DNA of 64,000 nucleotides from Flavobacterium psychrotrophum (lineage in GTDB: Bacteria > Bacteroidota > Bacteroidia > Flavobacteriales > Flavobacteriaceae), in contig NZ_CP031557.1 in NCBI RefSeq assembly GCF_003403075.1, forward strand, positions 1 through 64,000, written 5' to 3'. Below the pieces are notes generated by a model. The model saw only the letters and a list, made by a program, of their open reading frames with translations, did not search any database and was not told where the DNA came from. The position numbers and the translations under genes are program-made. Positions 1 through 9,047 of the stretch are shown here, piece after piece. How positions within the stretch are numbered: position 1 is the first letter of the stretch; every line of letters begins with the position of its first letter.

Positions 1-210
1 TGCGCCAGCATTTTCGGCAGACCAGCCCCAACCGGGATTTGTCTTGTCGAGAATAGACATCGTTAAAAAGTTGATAAGCAAAACTCTCATCCCGTAAAAC
101 GAAAAGCGCTCCCACATTTCTGTAAAGAACAGTACGAACAATCCTGATGGATGCCCCAAAACGGTAGATTTAAAAAAGTCGTTTTGAATAGTCGTCGTGT
201 TTGTAGACAT
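1..210 (-). CDS. POT-family peptide MFS transporter, N-terminal fragment
   Basis: Only the first 70 codons lie in the window; the gene continues past base 1. The ATG is at 210 on the minus strand. Residues 30-41 read FTEMWERFSFYG, which carries the E-x-x-E-R-F motif of transmembrane helix 1 in proton-dependent oligopeptide transporters (POT/PTR2). It lies 26 bp downstream of a second POT gene and in the same direction, so it is the third gene of a dipeptidyl peptidase-transporter operon. The expected role is proton-coupled uptake of di- and tripeptides across the inner membrane. The family call is firm from the motif; substrate preference is inferred. Confidence 0.85.
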   Translation of the reverse strand, partial: MSTNTTTIQNDFFKSTVLGHPSGLFVLFFTEMWERFSFYGMRVLLINFLTMSILDKTNPGWGWSAENAGA

Positions 211-236
211 ATATAGTGTTAATTGTATTTACAAAA

Positions 237-1852
237 TTATTTTACATCCTGCATAAGCTTGCGCACCAGCGGCGATATGATGATTAAAACCACGCCTGCT
301 ATTACAGCATATATGGCTAGTTGCAGGTAGCCATCGGTATAGGTTACCAGTTTTTGCTGCAGGCTGTCGCTTTCGCCCCCTTCAGAAAGACCTGCGCCTA
401 ATATACCTGCTGCATATTGTCCGTAGGCGCTTGCCAGGAACCACATACCCATCATTACCCCCTGTAGCTTTTGTGGCGACAGTTTGGTCATGATCGATAG
501 GCCTATAGGTGAAAGGCAAAGCTCGCCAAAAGTAATTATAAAATAGGCAACTACAAAAACATCAAGGCTGGCAATGCCCGGGGCCACTTCAAAAAAGCGG
601 GTGGTGTAGAATGTGTAGAATCCTCCGGCAAGAAACAGGAAGCCAAGGCCGAATTTGATAACGGTGTTTGGTTCCAGTTTTTTCATGGCAAGCCATACAA
701 GCCCAACGATAGGTGCGAAGATGATTACGAAGACAGAGTTTGCAGCATTATTAACGCCATTAGGATCTAACGTAAAAGTGCCTGCAACTACATTGCTAAG
801 GTTTTTTGCGGCAAAGATGCTCAGCGATCCGCCACTCTGTTCAAAGAATGCCCAGAAGATGATGGAAAATATTATAAACACAAGGGCTGCAATAAGTTTC
901 TTGCTTTCTTCCCAGGTGTGTTTTGTCATTTCATAAACCAGGTACAATAAAGTAAGCGGGCCTATGGTGTACATAAAATAGTCGGTATATTCTGTTTTTG
1001 CCACCATTACCATAATTACAGGTATCAGCGCAAGCGTAAGTGCATAAACTGCATATTCATACCAGCCTTTGCCTGATTTAACGGTTACGGCAACTTTGCC
1101 CGGCTCAGGCGTTACGGTACCAAAGCTGTCGGCTTCGGTATTGTTTTTAAGGTTACCATCTTCGCTCTTAAAAGGCGATAATCCAATGGGGCCAAGGCTT
1201 CTTTGGGTAAAGATAAAAGTAATAAGGCTTATGGTCATTACAATACCTGCAAGGCCAAAGGCTACATTCCATGTCTTATCGGCTGGGATAAAGCCGCTGA
1301 ATAATTGCCCTTTACCTATAGCAATACAAGCGTACCCGCCAAGCAGTGCGCCAATGTTAATACCTGAATAAAATAGTGAGAAACCGGCATCGCGCCTGTT
1401 ATCACCCTTGCGGTATAATGACCCTACCATAGTTGAAATATTCGGCTTAAAAAATCCGGTGCCAATTACAGTAAAGCTTATGCCTAAAAAGAAACTATTT
1501 TCTGGGAACGGGTCAAATGCCAGGATAGCACTACCAATTATCATCAGGAAGCCACCCCAAAAGAGCGACTTGCGGAAACCAAGTATCTTATCTGCAAATA
1601 AACCACCTATAAATGTAAAAGCATATACAAATGCCTGTGTAGCACCATACTGAAGGTTAGCCTGAGTTTCGCTCATGTGGCCGCCATTTTCCAGTATCAG
1701 GTGTGTTATCATAAAGTATGTAAGCACGCCTCGCATACCATAAAAGCAAAAACGCTCCCACATTTCAGAAAAGAAAAGCCCCATAATTGCTTAGGGTACT
1801 TGCCTTTAAAACTTTGTATGTCTTCTAGTGTAACCGTATTTGTGTTGCTCAT
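237..1852 (-). CDS. POT-family peptide MFS transporter, frameshifted near the N-terminus
   Basis: The long open frame starts at 1784 and gives 515 residues with about a dozen hydrophobic helices; it begins directly at the helix 1 motif SEMWERFCFYG. The natural start is probably the ATG at 1852, whose A is the last base of the stop of the upstream dipeptidyl peptidase gene (TAATG overlap). That start gives a family-like leader (MSNTNTVTLEDIQ, then KYPKQLWG) which falls one base out of frame at the run of four C at 1779-1782. A fifth C would fuse the two frames into about 538 residues. It is either a sequencing or assembly error or a real mutation. Expected function is proton-coupled di/tripeptide import. 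Confidence 0.85.
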
Positions 1853-4023
1853 TACAGGTTTTCTTTAATAAAGTTTGTCATTTTAGTGTACAGTTGCAGC
1901 CTGGTTTTACCGCCGTAGATGCCGTGATTTTTATCAGGATAAATGGCCCAGTCAAACTGCTTGTTAGCCTGTACCAGTGCCTCTACCATTAGCATGGTAT
2001 TTTGCAGGTGCACATTGTCATCTGCACTACCGTGTATCAGCAGGTATTTTCCTTTAAGGTTTTTAGCAAAGTTTATCGGCGAGTTAAGGTCGTACCCGCC
2101 TGCATTTTCCTGAGGTGTCTGCATATAACGTTCTGTATATACGCTGTCATAAAAACGCCAGTTGGTAACCGGTGCAACGGCAATAGCCATTTTAAACACG
2201 TCAGCCCCTTTCAGGATACAGTTACTGCTCATAAAGCCGCCAAAGCTCCATCCCCAAATGCCTATGCGGCCTGCATCTACATAAGGGTATTTGCTTATAA
2301 CTTTTGCAGCATCTATCTGGTCTTCTACTTCAAACTTACCAAGTTCTTTATAAGTAACTTTTTTAAACTCTGCACCTTTAAAACCTGTACCGCGCCCGTC
2401 TACACAGGCTACAATATACCCCTCTTGTGCCAGCATATAATACCAGTAGTCGTTAAGAGTATTCCAGGTATTGGCTACCTGCTGGCTGCCCGGGCCACTA
2501 TATTGGTACATAAGTACCGGATGTTTTTTAGCAGGGTCAAAGTTGGCAGGTTTTATAAACCATGCATTAAGCACATGGCCTTTCTCTGTTGTAATGGTTG
2601 TAAATTCTTTTGGTGAAAGGCTGTATTTGGTAAGCTTTTCCTTAAGCGGATTGTTATTGATTACCTCTTTTACAAGCTTGCCCTCTTTAGTGCTGTTAAG
2701 CGTAAAAATTTGCGGCTGTGTAGCACTTGAGTAAAAGTTAAGGAACAGGTCGAAATTCGGGCTGAATTTAGCATCGTTCGTACCTGCCTGGTTTGTCAGC
2801 CTTATTTTGTTTTTTCCGTTGATATTAATACGGTATACATCACGGTTGATGCTGCCGTTCTCTGTACTCTGGTAAAAAATATTACCGGTTTTATCGTCAA
2901 AGCCGTAGTACGATGTTACCTCCCATTTGCCTTTAGTAACCTGATCCAGTAATTTGCCGGTTTTGCTGTAGTGGTAAATGTGGTTGTAGCCTTCTTTTTC
3001 GCTGGTCCAGATAAAGCTATTGTCGTTTAAAAAGGTAAGGTTATCGGTAATGTCTACATACGCCTTATCTGTTTCGTTGAGTACTACTTTTGCAGCACCA
3101 CTGTTGGCATCCACAAAAATAAGGTCGAGGTTGTTCTGGTGGCGGTTAATAACCTGCACGCTCAGTGTTTGGGCATCGTTAGTCCATTTAATACGCGGAA
3201 TATAGAAATCGGTATAATTACCCAGTTTAATTTCTTTATCAGTATTGGTCTTTACATCATAAATATGCAGCGTAACAATGCTGTTCTTTTCGCCTGCCTT
3301 TGGGTATTTAAAGGTTTGTGGCTTAGGGTAGAGCCCCTGGTCGTACACTTCCATGGTAAACTCAGGTACGTCAGTCTCATCAAAACGGATATACGCAATT
3401 TTATCTCCCGTGGCATTCCACTGATAGGCTTTTACAAAAGAAAATTCTTCTTCATATACCCAGTCGCATACGCCGTTGATTATGCTGTTCTTCTTGCCAT
3501 CTTTAGTTACCGGTCGCGTAAATCCGTTAGCAATGTCGTGTACATATATATTATTATCAAATACATAGGCAACCTTATTGCCATCCGGCGAAAAAGTAGG
3601 CTCCTGTACTTTGTTTTCTGCAAGTTGCGTTATTTGCTTAGTAGCGGTATCGTAAATATAAAAGTCGGCAGTAAAAGAATGCCTGTAAATAGGGTTACTG
3701 TCTGTAGCTAAAAGTATCTTTTTTTCGTCCTTGCTAAACGTGTAGCTGTCTATGCCATGCAGTTGAGAGAAGCTTTTGCTTTCTACCAGAGTGCCTACTT
3801 TGTTTAAGGTAGCAAAATCATAAAGGTCTATCGCACTTGTACCGGCATTCCAGTTGTTGTTTAAAACCGTATACTGGTTTGTGTTTTCAAGGGCAATTAA
3901 CTCGTCCATGCCTTTGGTGCGAAAAGCGCCTCCCCAAATTTCTTCGAGTGTTATTTTTTGCTGAGCAAAAACAGGCATTGCGGCTAATAAAAAGAATAAA
4001 ATCGACTTTTTAGCGTATTTCAT
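1852..4023 (-). CDS. Dipeptidyl peptidase IV (S9 family serine peptidase)
   Basis: 723 residues. Residues 1-20 form a signal peptide ending near VFAQQ, so the enzyme is exported. An N-terminal beta-propeller (about 30-480) precedes an alpha/beta-hydrolase domain. The catalytic triad is visible: Ser593 in GWSFGG, Asp668 in HGSADDNVH and His700 in DKNHGIYGG. The Glu pair that binds the substrate amino terminus is in VYEEEF (191-192). The family cleaves X-Pro or X-Ala dipeptides from peptide N-termini. It is the first gene of an operon with two dipeptide/tripeptide transporters, whose first start overlaps this stop by one base. Together they would release dipeptides in the periplasm and import them. 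Confidence 0.93.
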   Translation of the reverse strand: MKYAKKSILFFLLAAMPVFAQQKITLEEIWGGAFRTKGMDELIALENTNQYTVLNNNWNAGTSAIDLYDFATLNKVGTLVESKSFSQLHGIDSYTFSKDEKKILLATDSNPIYRHSFTADFYIYDTATKQITQLAENKVQEPTFSPDGNKVAYVFDNNIYVHDIANGFTRPVTKDGKKNSIINGVCDWVYEEEFSFVKAYQWNATGDKIAYIRFDETDVPEFTMEVYDQGLYPKPQTFKYPKAGEKNSIVTLHIYDVKTNTDKEIKLGNYTDFYIPRIKWTNDAQTLSVQVINRHQNNLDLIFVDANSGAAKVVLNETDKAYVDITDNLTFLNDNSFIWTSEKEGYNHIYHYSKTGKLLDQVTKGKWEVTSYYGFDDKTGNIFYQSTENGSINRDVYRININGKNKIRLTNQAGTNDAKFSPNFDLFLNFYSSATQPQIFTLNSTKEGKLVKEVINNNPLKEKLTKYSLSPKEFTTITTEKGHVLNAWFIKPANFDPAKKHPVLMYQYSGPGSQQVANTWNTLNDYWYYMLAQEGYIVACVDGRGTGFKGAEFKKVTYKELGKFEVEDQIDAAKVISKYPYVDAGRIGIWGWSFGGFMSSNCILKGADVFKMAIAVAPVTNWRFYDSVYTERYMQTPQENAGGYDLNSPINFAKNLKGKYLLIHGSADDNVHLQNTMLMVEALVQANKQFDWAIYPDKNHGIYGGKTRLQLYTKMTNFIKENL

Positions 4024-4149
4024 TTTGTGTATGATAAAAAACTTCCAATTTTAGTAATTTTTTATGACTTATTGGGGCTTTTTTTTGTTAAACTGAATAG
4101 GGTGGTAAAACGAGCCATAATTATTTTTTTTAACACCCCGCCAAAGCTG

Positions 4150-4157
4150 TATCTTTG
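4150..4157 (+). promoter_or_regulatory. Bacteroidota-type -7 element upstream of mvaA
   Basis: TATCTTTG fits the flavobacterial -7 consensus TAnnTTTG and lies 29 bases before the mvaA start codon. The matching -33 position is a T tract and not a clean TTG, so the assignment is moderate. Confidence 0.5.
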
Positions 4158-4186
4158 CGCTACTATAAAACAATAACCTACTGTAA

Positions 4187-5539
4187 ATGAGCAAGGCGAT
4201 AAGCGGTTTTAGTAAACTGGGCAAAGAGCAAAAAATTGAATGGCTGGCAAATGGCTACTTTCAGGATCCCGAACGAGCTACCGAAACCCTCAAACAATAC
4301 TGGAATGATAATGCCGCTCTGCAAAAGCTGCACGACGAGTTTATAGAAAATACGGTAAGTAATTTTTACCTGCCGCTGGGTATTGCGCCAAATTTTACCA
4401 TAAATGGTAAAGACTATACCATACCCATGGCCATCGAAGAAAGTTCTGTAGTGGCTGCGGCAAGTAAATCGGCCAAATTCTGGGCTACTCGCGGTGGTTT
4501 TAAGGCTACCGTTATAAGTACTGAGAAGATAGGGCAGGTGCATTTTAAATACTTTGGCGATGGCCAAAAGCTGGTTGCCTTTTTTGAAGCGATTAAGCCA
4601 AAGCTGTTTATCGAAACCGAAGACCTTACTAAAAACATGCAAAAGCGTGGCGGTGGTATCCTTGATATCGAACTGCGCGATAAAACAAACCTGATAGAAG
4701 GCTATTACCAGCTGCATGCTACTTTTGAAACGGTAGACAGCATGGGTGCTAACTTTATCAATTCGTGCCTGGAGCAGTTTAGTAAGACCCTGCGTGAAGA
4801 AGCGCTGGCTTTTGAGCTGTTTACCGAAAGTGAAAAGCACATCCAGGTAATCATGAGCATCCTTAGCAACTACGTGCCCAATTGTGTGGTGCGTGCCGAG
4901 GTAAGCTGTCCGGTAGCCGACCTGAATGAAGATAAGAATATTTCGCCGGAGGAGTTTGCGCAAAAATTTGTTGCCGCCGTACAGATTGCCGAAGTGGAAC
5001 CTTTTCGTGCGGTAACGCACAATAAAGGTGTAATGAACGGTATTGATGCTGTGGTGGTAGCAACGGGAAATGATTTTCGTGCAGTAGAGGCCGGTGTTCA
5101 TGCCTATGCAGCTAAAGACGGGCATTACAGCAGCCTGAGCCATGCTAAGGTAGAAGATGGTATTTTTACCTTTTGGCTTGATGTGCCGTTGGCTTTAGGA
5201 ACCGTGGGCGGACTTACAACGTTGCACCCGCTTGTAAAATTTTCGCTTGAAATGCTGGGTAATCCCGGAGCGAAAGAGCTGATGCAAATAGTAGCCGTAG
5301 CAGGACTGGCGCAAAACTTTGCAGCCCTGCGTTCGCTTACCACAACGGGTATACAGCAGGGGCATATGAAAATGCACCTAATGAACATACTGAACCAGCT
5401 GGGTGCTAATGACCTCGAAAAGCATGCTACTATAAAGCATTTTGAAAAAAATACTGTGAGCCATAGTGCCGCAGCCGAATTTTTAGAACTTTTACGCACT
5501 AACGACCCTGCCAAAATTGAAGAAGACTTTATACGCTAA
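4187..5539 (+). CDS. mvaA: Hydroxymethylglutaryl-CoA reductase, class II (degradative-type fold)
   Basis: 450 residues. It interconverts HMG-CoA and mevalonate in isoprenoid synthesis. Class II catalytic residues are visible: Glu84 in the IEESSVVAAAS block, Lys280 in THNKGVMNG, Asp296 in ATGNDFRA and His393 in QQGHMKMH. The nucleotide-binding stretch DSMGANFIN is at 184-192. In the family, class II enzymes of mevalonate-pathway bacteria work in the biosynthetic direction despite the name 'degradative'. The kinase gene that follows starts inside this gene (23-base overlap), so the two are co-translated. Confidence 0.93.
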   Translation: MSKAISGFSKLGKEQKIEWLANGYFQDPERATETLKQYWNDNAALQKLHDEFIENTVSNFYLPLGIAPNFTINGKDYTIPMAIEESSVVAAASKSAKFWATRGGFKATVISTEKIGQVHFKYFGDGQKLVAFFEAIKPKLFIETEDLTKNMQKRGGGILDIELRDKTNLIEGYYQLHATFETVDSMGANFINSCLEQFSKTLREEALAFELFTESEKHIQVIMSILSNYVPNCVVRAEVSCPVADLNEDKNISPEEFAQKFVAAVQIAEVEPFRAVTHNKGVMNGIDAVVVATGNDFRAVEAGVHAYAAKDGHYSSLSHAKVEDGIFTFWLDVPLALGTVGGLTTLHPLVKFSLEMLGNPGAKELMQIVAVAGLAQNFAALRSLTTTGIQQGHMKMHLMNILNQLGANDLEKHATIKHFEKNTVSHSAAAEFLELLRTNDPAKIEEDFIR

Positions 5540-6422
5540 CGGGAAACTGTTTTTAATGGGCGAATATACCGTGCTCGACGGTTCGCGTGCTTTTGCCGTG
5601 CCCACTAAGTTTGGACAGTCTATGGATATCGAGCCAAATGATGATAACGTGCTACGCTGGGCGAGTCATGATGCTGACGGGTCGATATGGCTGGAGGCTT
5701 CTTTTTCGATTGAAGATATAAAGTGGAATCGCCGGGAATCGAACCCGGGTCCAAACACCATGCTTTTAAAAGTATTGCATGCCGCCCACACGGCAAATCC
5801 TGAAATTTTAAGCTCAGGGTTTGATGTAACCACAAAACTTACTTTTCCGCGAAATTGGGGCTTGGGCACCAGCTCTACGTTTATAGCCATGGTTGCAGCC
5901 TGGTTTGGCATTGATGCTTATGCGTTACTTGCGGCTACCTTTGGCGGCAGCGGTTATGACATTGCCTGCGCACAACACGATACTCCTATTATATATACGC
6001 TCGAAAATGGGCAGCCGGAAGTTACTCCGGTAGATTTTTATCCTGCCTTTGCAGATAAACTTTACTTTGTATACCTAAACCAAAAGCAAAACAGCCGCGA
6101 TGCCATTATGGCCTATCGTGAAAGGGCGTTTGATAAGAATGATTTGGTAATACGCATAAACAGGCTCATAGATGAACTTGTTTATGCTCCCGACCTTAAC
6201 TCCTTTTCGTCGGCATTAGAAAAACAGGAGGCTCTTTTAGGCGGTGTATTAGGCATTGCCCCGGTACAGGAACGCCTGTTTCCTGATTTTAAAGGGGTGG
6301 TAAAAAGCCTTGGTGCCTGGGGTGGCGATTTTGTTTTGGCTGTAGCCGAAGATAACCCAATTGAATATTTTACTGCTAAGGGCTTCGAAACTATAGTGCC
6401 ATATAGTGAGATGGTCCTATAA
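5517..6422 (+). CDS. GYDIA-family GHMP kinase (putative mevalonate-pathway kinase)
   Basis: 301 residues with the GHMP kinase layout. An N-terminal strand contains GKLFLMGEYTVLDGS, the glycine-rich ATP loop is WGLGTSST (about 117-124), and GGSGYDIACAQ gives the subfamily its name. The start is TTG at 5517, inside the HMG-CoA reductase gene; later ATGs would cut off the first strand. Partnership with mvaA points to phosphorylation of mevalonate or a related intermediate, but the exact substrate is not shown by sequence. A variable loop (about residues 70-82) is encoded by a stretch that is identical in form to an antisense tRNA T-arm, reading NRRESNPGP. The reading frame is intact through it. 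Confidence 0.85.
   Translation: MKKTLYANGKLFLMGEYTVLDGSRAFAVPTKFGQSMDIEPNDDNVLRWASHDADGSIWLEASFSIEDIKWNRRESNPGPNTMLLKVLHAAHTANPEILSSGFDVTTKLTFPRNWGLGTSSTFIAMVAAWFGIDAYALLAATFGGSGYDIACAQHDTPIIYTLENGQPEVTPVDFYPAFADKLYFVYLNQKQNSRDAIMAYRERAFDKNDLVIRINRLIDELVYAPDLNSFSSALEKQEALLGGVLGIAPVQERLFPDFKGVVKSLGAWGGDFVLAVAEDNPIEYFTAKGFETIVPYSEMVL
5724..5760 (-). other. tRNA/tmRNA 3'-end-like sequence inside the GHMP kinase gene
   Basis: On the minus strand this reads as a complete T-arm: a 5-bp stem CCGGG/CCCGG around the loop TTCGATT, then an acceptor-like 3' strand CGATTCC and A. No D-arm or anticodon arm lies upstream, so it is not a tRNA gene. It may be a chance match, a gene-conversion scar, or the remnant of an integration site. 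Confidence 0.5.
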
Positions 6423-6423
6423 T

Positions 6424-6831
6424 TTAATTCATGGTTTCTACCTCATAATATTCTATTAGTTCTAATGCCCTTGTGCGTACAATTGATGCTCTAGTACTGC
6501 CAAAAAAAACAGGCCACATAGTACCTTCTTTATTGCGGTTTAGCGTGGCGGCAAATTCTATTTCCGCATCACGATAGGTAATCCACCTACGTTGTGCTTC
6601 CTTAAGTTTTGCTTTTTCTTCTGTGCCTAATACGCCCATCAATAGTTTATAGTATTTATTCATTTCTTTATCCCAAGTGTCATACTCCTTGTTCGCACAT
6701 GCTATCATTTCTGCAGTATTTCCACTTTTACAGTCTTCAAACTGGATATCTATAGGGTGTTTATTTTCTTTTTCATTTTGAGCAAAACCCCAAAGAGGAA
6801 TAAGTAAAAACAGGATTAAGGTGTTTTTCAT
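6424..6831 (-). CDS. LprI-like lysozyme inhibitor family protein (DUF1311)
   Basis: About 135 residues from the ATG at 6831, which starts a clean signal peptide (MKNTLILFLLIPLWGFAQ); an upstream ATG at 6867 only adds a charged extension. The mature part has the DUF1311/LprI pattern: a conserved Cys pair region (EDCKSG, then MIACANKEYDTWDKEMN), the amphipathic segment KLKEAQRRWITYRDAE, and a helical C-terminus. The protein is likely periplasmic. LprI in mycobacteria inhibits lysozyme, but most members are uncharacterised, so the activity is inferred from the family only. It converges on the GHMP kinase gene, whose stop is one base away. Confidence 0.75.
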   Translation of the reverse strand: MKNTLILFLLIPLWGFAQNEKENKHPIDIQFEDCKSGNTAEMIACANKEYDTWDKEMNKYYKLLMGVLGTEEKAKLKEAQRRWITYRDAEIEFAATLNRNKEGTMWPVFFGSTRASIVRTRALELIEYYEVETMN

Positions 6832-6948
6832 TTTGGTTGAATTATAAATAATACGTTTGAATACCAAATATACTGTACTTTCCTATTCTGAAAGATTAAA
6901 GCATTTGGTAATCGACATTGTCTATTACAGCTATTTCATTAAACATAT

Positions 6949-7596
6949 TTACCAAACCTCCAGTCTGTAAGCGCTATCCCAAAAACCATACTCCAGGCGT
7001 GCGGCATATACAAAGGCTTCCGTCATGCGTTCGTGCTGTAGTGCCGTGGCATTGCAGGCAGCAATGTTGGTAAGCATGATAGCTTTTTCAACTAAGAGGC
7101 CAAATTCTTCACCCGTATAGGTAGCAATCCAGTCGTGGTAGGGATTGCCAATGTTTTTTGCAATGCTTACAATATGGTCCCCTACGGCTTTATAAATCCA
7201 GAAACAGGGCAGTACAGCAGCTAATGCTACGCAAACATCGGCACTGTAGGCGGTGCTTTGTAAATAGTGTATGTAATGGTGGCACGTAGGCGATATAGCA
7301 GCACGTTCTCCCACATTGTATTGTTTAAAGTATGAATCGTGCAGGGCGCGTTCTACCACCACAGCTCCCTCGGCAAAGCGAATGTATTGCAGCATGGCAT
7401 CTACATCTGGCAACTTAGCAGCGGCAATGGCAAGCGTACGCGCAAAGTACTCAAGGTAATGGGCATCCTGTTGCAGGTAATATTTAAACTTTTCTATATC
7501 CAGAGTGCCGTCCGCTAGTTCTTTTATAAAGGGCATGTCAATAATCTTATTGTACACGGGCAGGGCAGCCTGCCAGGCATCATCACTCCATTTCAT
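6949..7596 (-). CDS. tenA: Thiaminase II / aminopyrimidine aminohydrolase TenA
   Basis: 215 residues from the ATG at 7596, which overlaps the end of thiD by 14 bases; an upstream ATG would add an unlikely leader read from inside thiD. TenA catalytic positions fit: Asp44 in QQDAHYLE, Cys131 in LPCFWIY and Glu202 in RLEYGFWD. The family hydrolyses aminomethyl-pyrimidine breakdown products of thiamine to HMP, which ThiD then phosphorylates. It is the last gene of the TPP-riboswitch operon. Acts in the cytoplasm. Confidence 0.92.
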   Translation of the reverse strand: MKWSDDAWQAALPVYNKIIDMPFIKELADGTLDIEKFKYYLQQDAHYLEYFARTLAIAAAKLPDVDAMLQYIRFAEGAVVVERALHDSYFKQYNVGERAAISPTCHHYIHYLQSTAYSADVCVALAAVLPCFWIYKAVGDHIVSIAKNIGNPYHDWIATYTGEEFGLLVEKAIMLTNIAACNATALQHERMTEAFVYAARLEYGFWDSAYRLEVW

Positions 7597-8422
7597 TTTT
7601 AATGAGTTTTTCAGGGTTATAAAAATGGTTAAGCGGGCCAAAGCCTTTTCCGGTCGCTACATCGGCTCCGTGCAGTATGGCGTTGTACACATACTCTCCG
7701 GCCAGCTCCACAGCGGTTTCAGCAGTTTCACCACGGGCAATAAATGCCGCTATGGCGCTCGACAATGTGCAGCCGGAACCATGTGTGTTATCGGTTGCTA
7801 CCTTTTGCGATACCAGCACTTTTGGCTCGCTACTGTTAATGTAGAGTAGCGACGTTATTTGTTCGCCCGGCAGGTGGCCACCTTTTAACAGTAGGCCTTT
7901 AGCACCCTCGCGCAGTATGGCTTTGCCGGCTTCATACATATCTTCTACACCGCTTATAGGCAGGTTAGCCAGTAGTGCAGCCTCGTCAAGGTTTGGGGTA
8001 ATAATAGTAGCGAGTGGAAATAATTCTGAAATAATACGGTTTGTGGCCGACTCCTCTATAAGGCGCGCACCACTGGTGGCTACCATTACGGGGTCAAGCA
8101 CTACGGGTATGTTTTTATATTCGGTCAGGACTTCGGCAATGGCAGTTGCGAGTTCCGGGGTATGTACCATGCCTATTTTTATGGCCTGTGGCCTAATGTC
8201 AGTTAGTACTGCACGCAACTGTTCTTTTACAAAATCGGGGGGTATGCTGTGTATGCCGGTTACGCCCAGTGTGTTTTGTGCTGTAAGCGCCGTGATAACG
8301 CTGGTGCCATAACAACCCAGTGCGCTAAATGTTTTTAAATCGGCCTGTATGCCAGCCCCACCACCGGAATCAGATCCGGCAATGGTTAGTGCTACAGGGT
8401 ACTTATATTTTTTTGAGATCAT
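7583..8422 (-). CDS. thiD: Hydroxymethylpyrimidine/phosphomethylpyrimidine kinase ThiD
   Basis: 279 residues of the ribokinase-like fold. It phosphorylates HMP and HMP-P to HMP-PP, one half of thiamine phosphate. Visible motifs are GSDSGGGAGIQAD (16-28) for substrate binding and the C-terminal anion-hole block THGSGCTLSS with its Cys near residue 217. It overlaps thiE upstream by 20 bases and tenA downstream by 14, showing tight translational coupling. The expected role is to provide HMP-PP to ThiE. Confidence 0.95.
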   Translation of the reverse strand: MISKKYKYPVALTIAGSDSGGGAGIQADLKTFSALGCYGTSVITALTAQNTLGVTGIHSIPPDFVKEQLRAVLTDIRPQAIKIGMVHTPELATAIAEVLTEYKNIPVVLDPVMVATSGARLIEESATNRIISELFPLATIITPNLDEAALLANLPISGVEDMYEAGKAILREGAKGLLLKGGHLPGEQITSLLYINSSEPKVLVSQKVATDNTHGSGCTLSSAIAAFIARGETAETAVELAGEYVYNAILHGADVATGKGFGPLNHFYNPEKLIKNEME

Positions 8423-9047
8423 ATATTCCTATTTGATTTTTAATTTCCATCGCCGCCTGCCTTGGGTCATCGGCACCGCAAATGGCAGAAACCACCGCCA
8501 GGCAATTTGCACCGGCATTGATAACGGCTTTAGCATTATTTGCATTGATGTTACCAATGGCGACCAATGGTTTATGGGTAAGTTTGCAGATTTTTGCAAT
8601 ACCTTCAAGTCCCCATTCTGTAACGGTATCCGTCTTTGTTAACGTGCTAAAAACCGGACTTATGCCCAAATGATTTGCATAATGTACTTCAATACCCGAT
8701 AGCTGCTCAATATATTCGATAGAATATCCCAATAAACTACATTCCGGCCAAAGCTCCTTAACGTGAGAGGGTGCCATATCGCTATTGCCCACGTGCAGGC
8801 CTGCCGCGTTTACCTTCATTGCTACCTGAATATTGTCGTTTATAATAAGCGGTACATTGTATTTATCCAGCAGAGCTTTTAGTTTAATGGCTAGCGAGGT
8901 AAATTCGGCTGTGGTTTTGTGTTTTTCGCGCAGTTGTACTATATCTACACCACCTTTTATGGCTTCTTCTGTAACCCAAAGTATGTCGCGGTCAACGCAG
9001 GCTTCCTCGCTTACAACCAAGTATAATTTATACGGAAATGCCTGCAT
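8403..9047 (-). CDS. thiE: Thiamine phosphate synthase ThiE
   Basis: 214 residues with a TIM-barrel pattern. It joins HMP-PP and hydroxyethylthiazole phosphate to thiamine phosphate. The substrate loop QLREKHKT (38-45) and the thiazole-phosphate site GISPVFSTLTKTD are typical. The C-terminal IGNINANNAKAVINAGA forms the phosphate-binding end of the barrel. It overlaps thiM by 20 bases on one side and thiD by 20 on the other. Sits in the middle of the riboswitch-controlled salvage operon. Confidence 0.95.
   Translation of the reverse strand: MQAFPYKLYLVVSEEACVDRDILWVTEEAIKGGVDIVQLREKHKTTAEFTSLAIKLKALLDKYNVPLIINDNIQVAMKVNAAGLHVGNSDMAPSHVKELWPECSLLGYSIEYIEQLSGIEVHYANHLGISPVFSTLTKTDTVTEWGLEGIAKICKLTHKPLVAIGNINANNAKAVINAGANCLAVVSAICGADDPRQAAMEIKNQIGIYDLKKI

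Noticed and set aside
4178..5143. Long minus-strand ORF opposite mvaA
   Set aside because: The mvaA frame has all class II HMG-CoA reductase residues; the reverse frame has no family features.
5724..5800. A tRNA gene antisense to the GHMP kinase
   Set aside because: Only the T-arm and 3' acceptor strand are present; no D-arm, anticodon arm or matching 5' acceptor strand.
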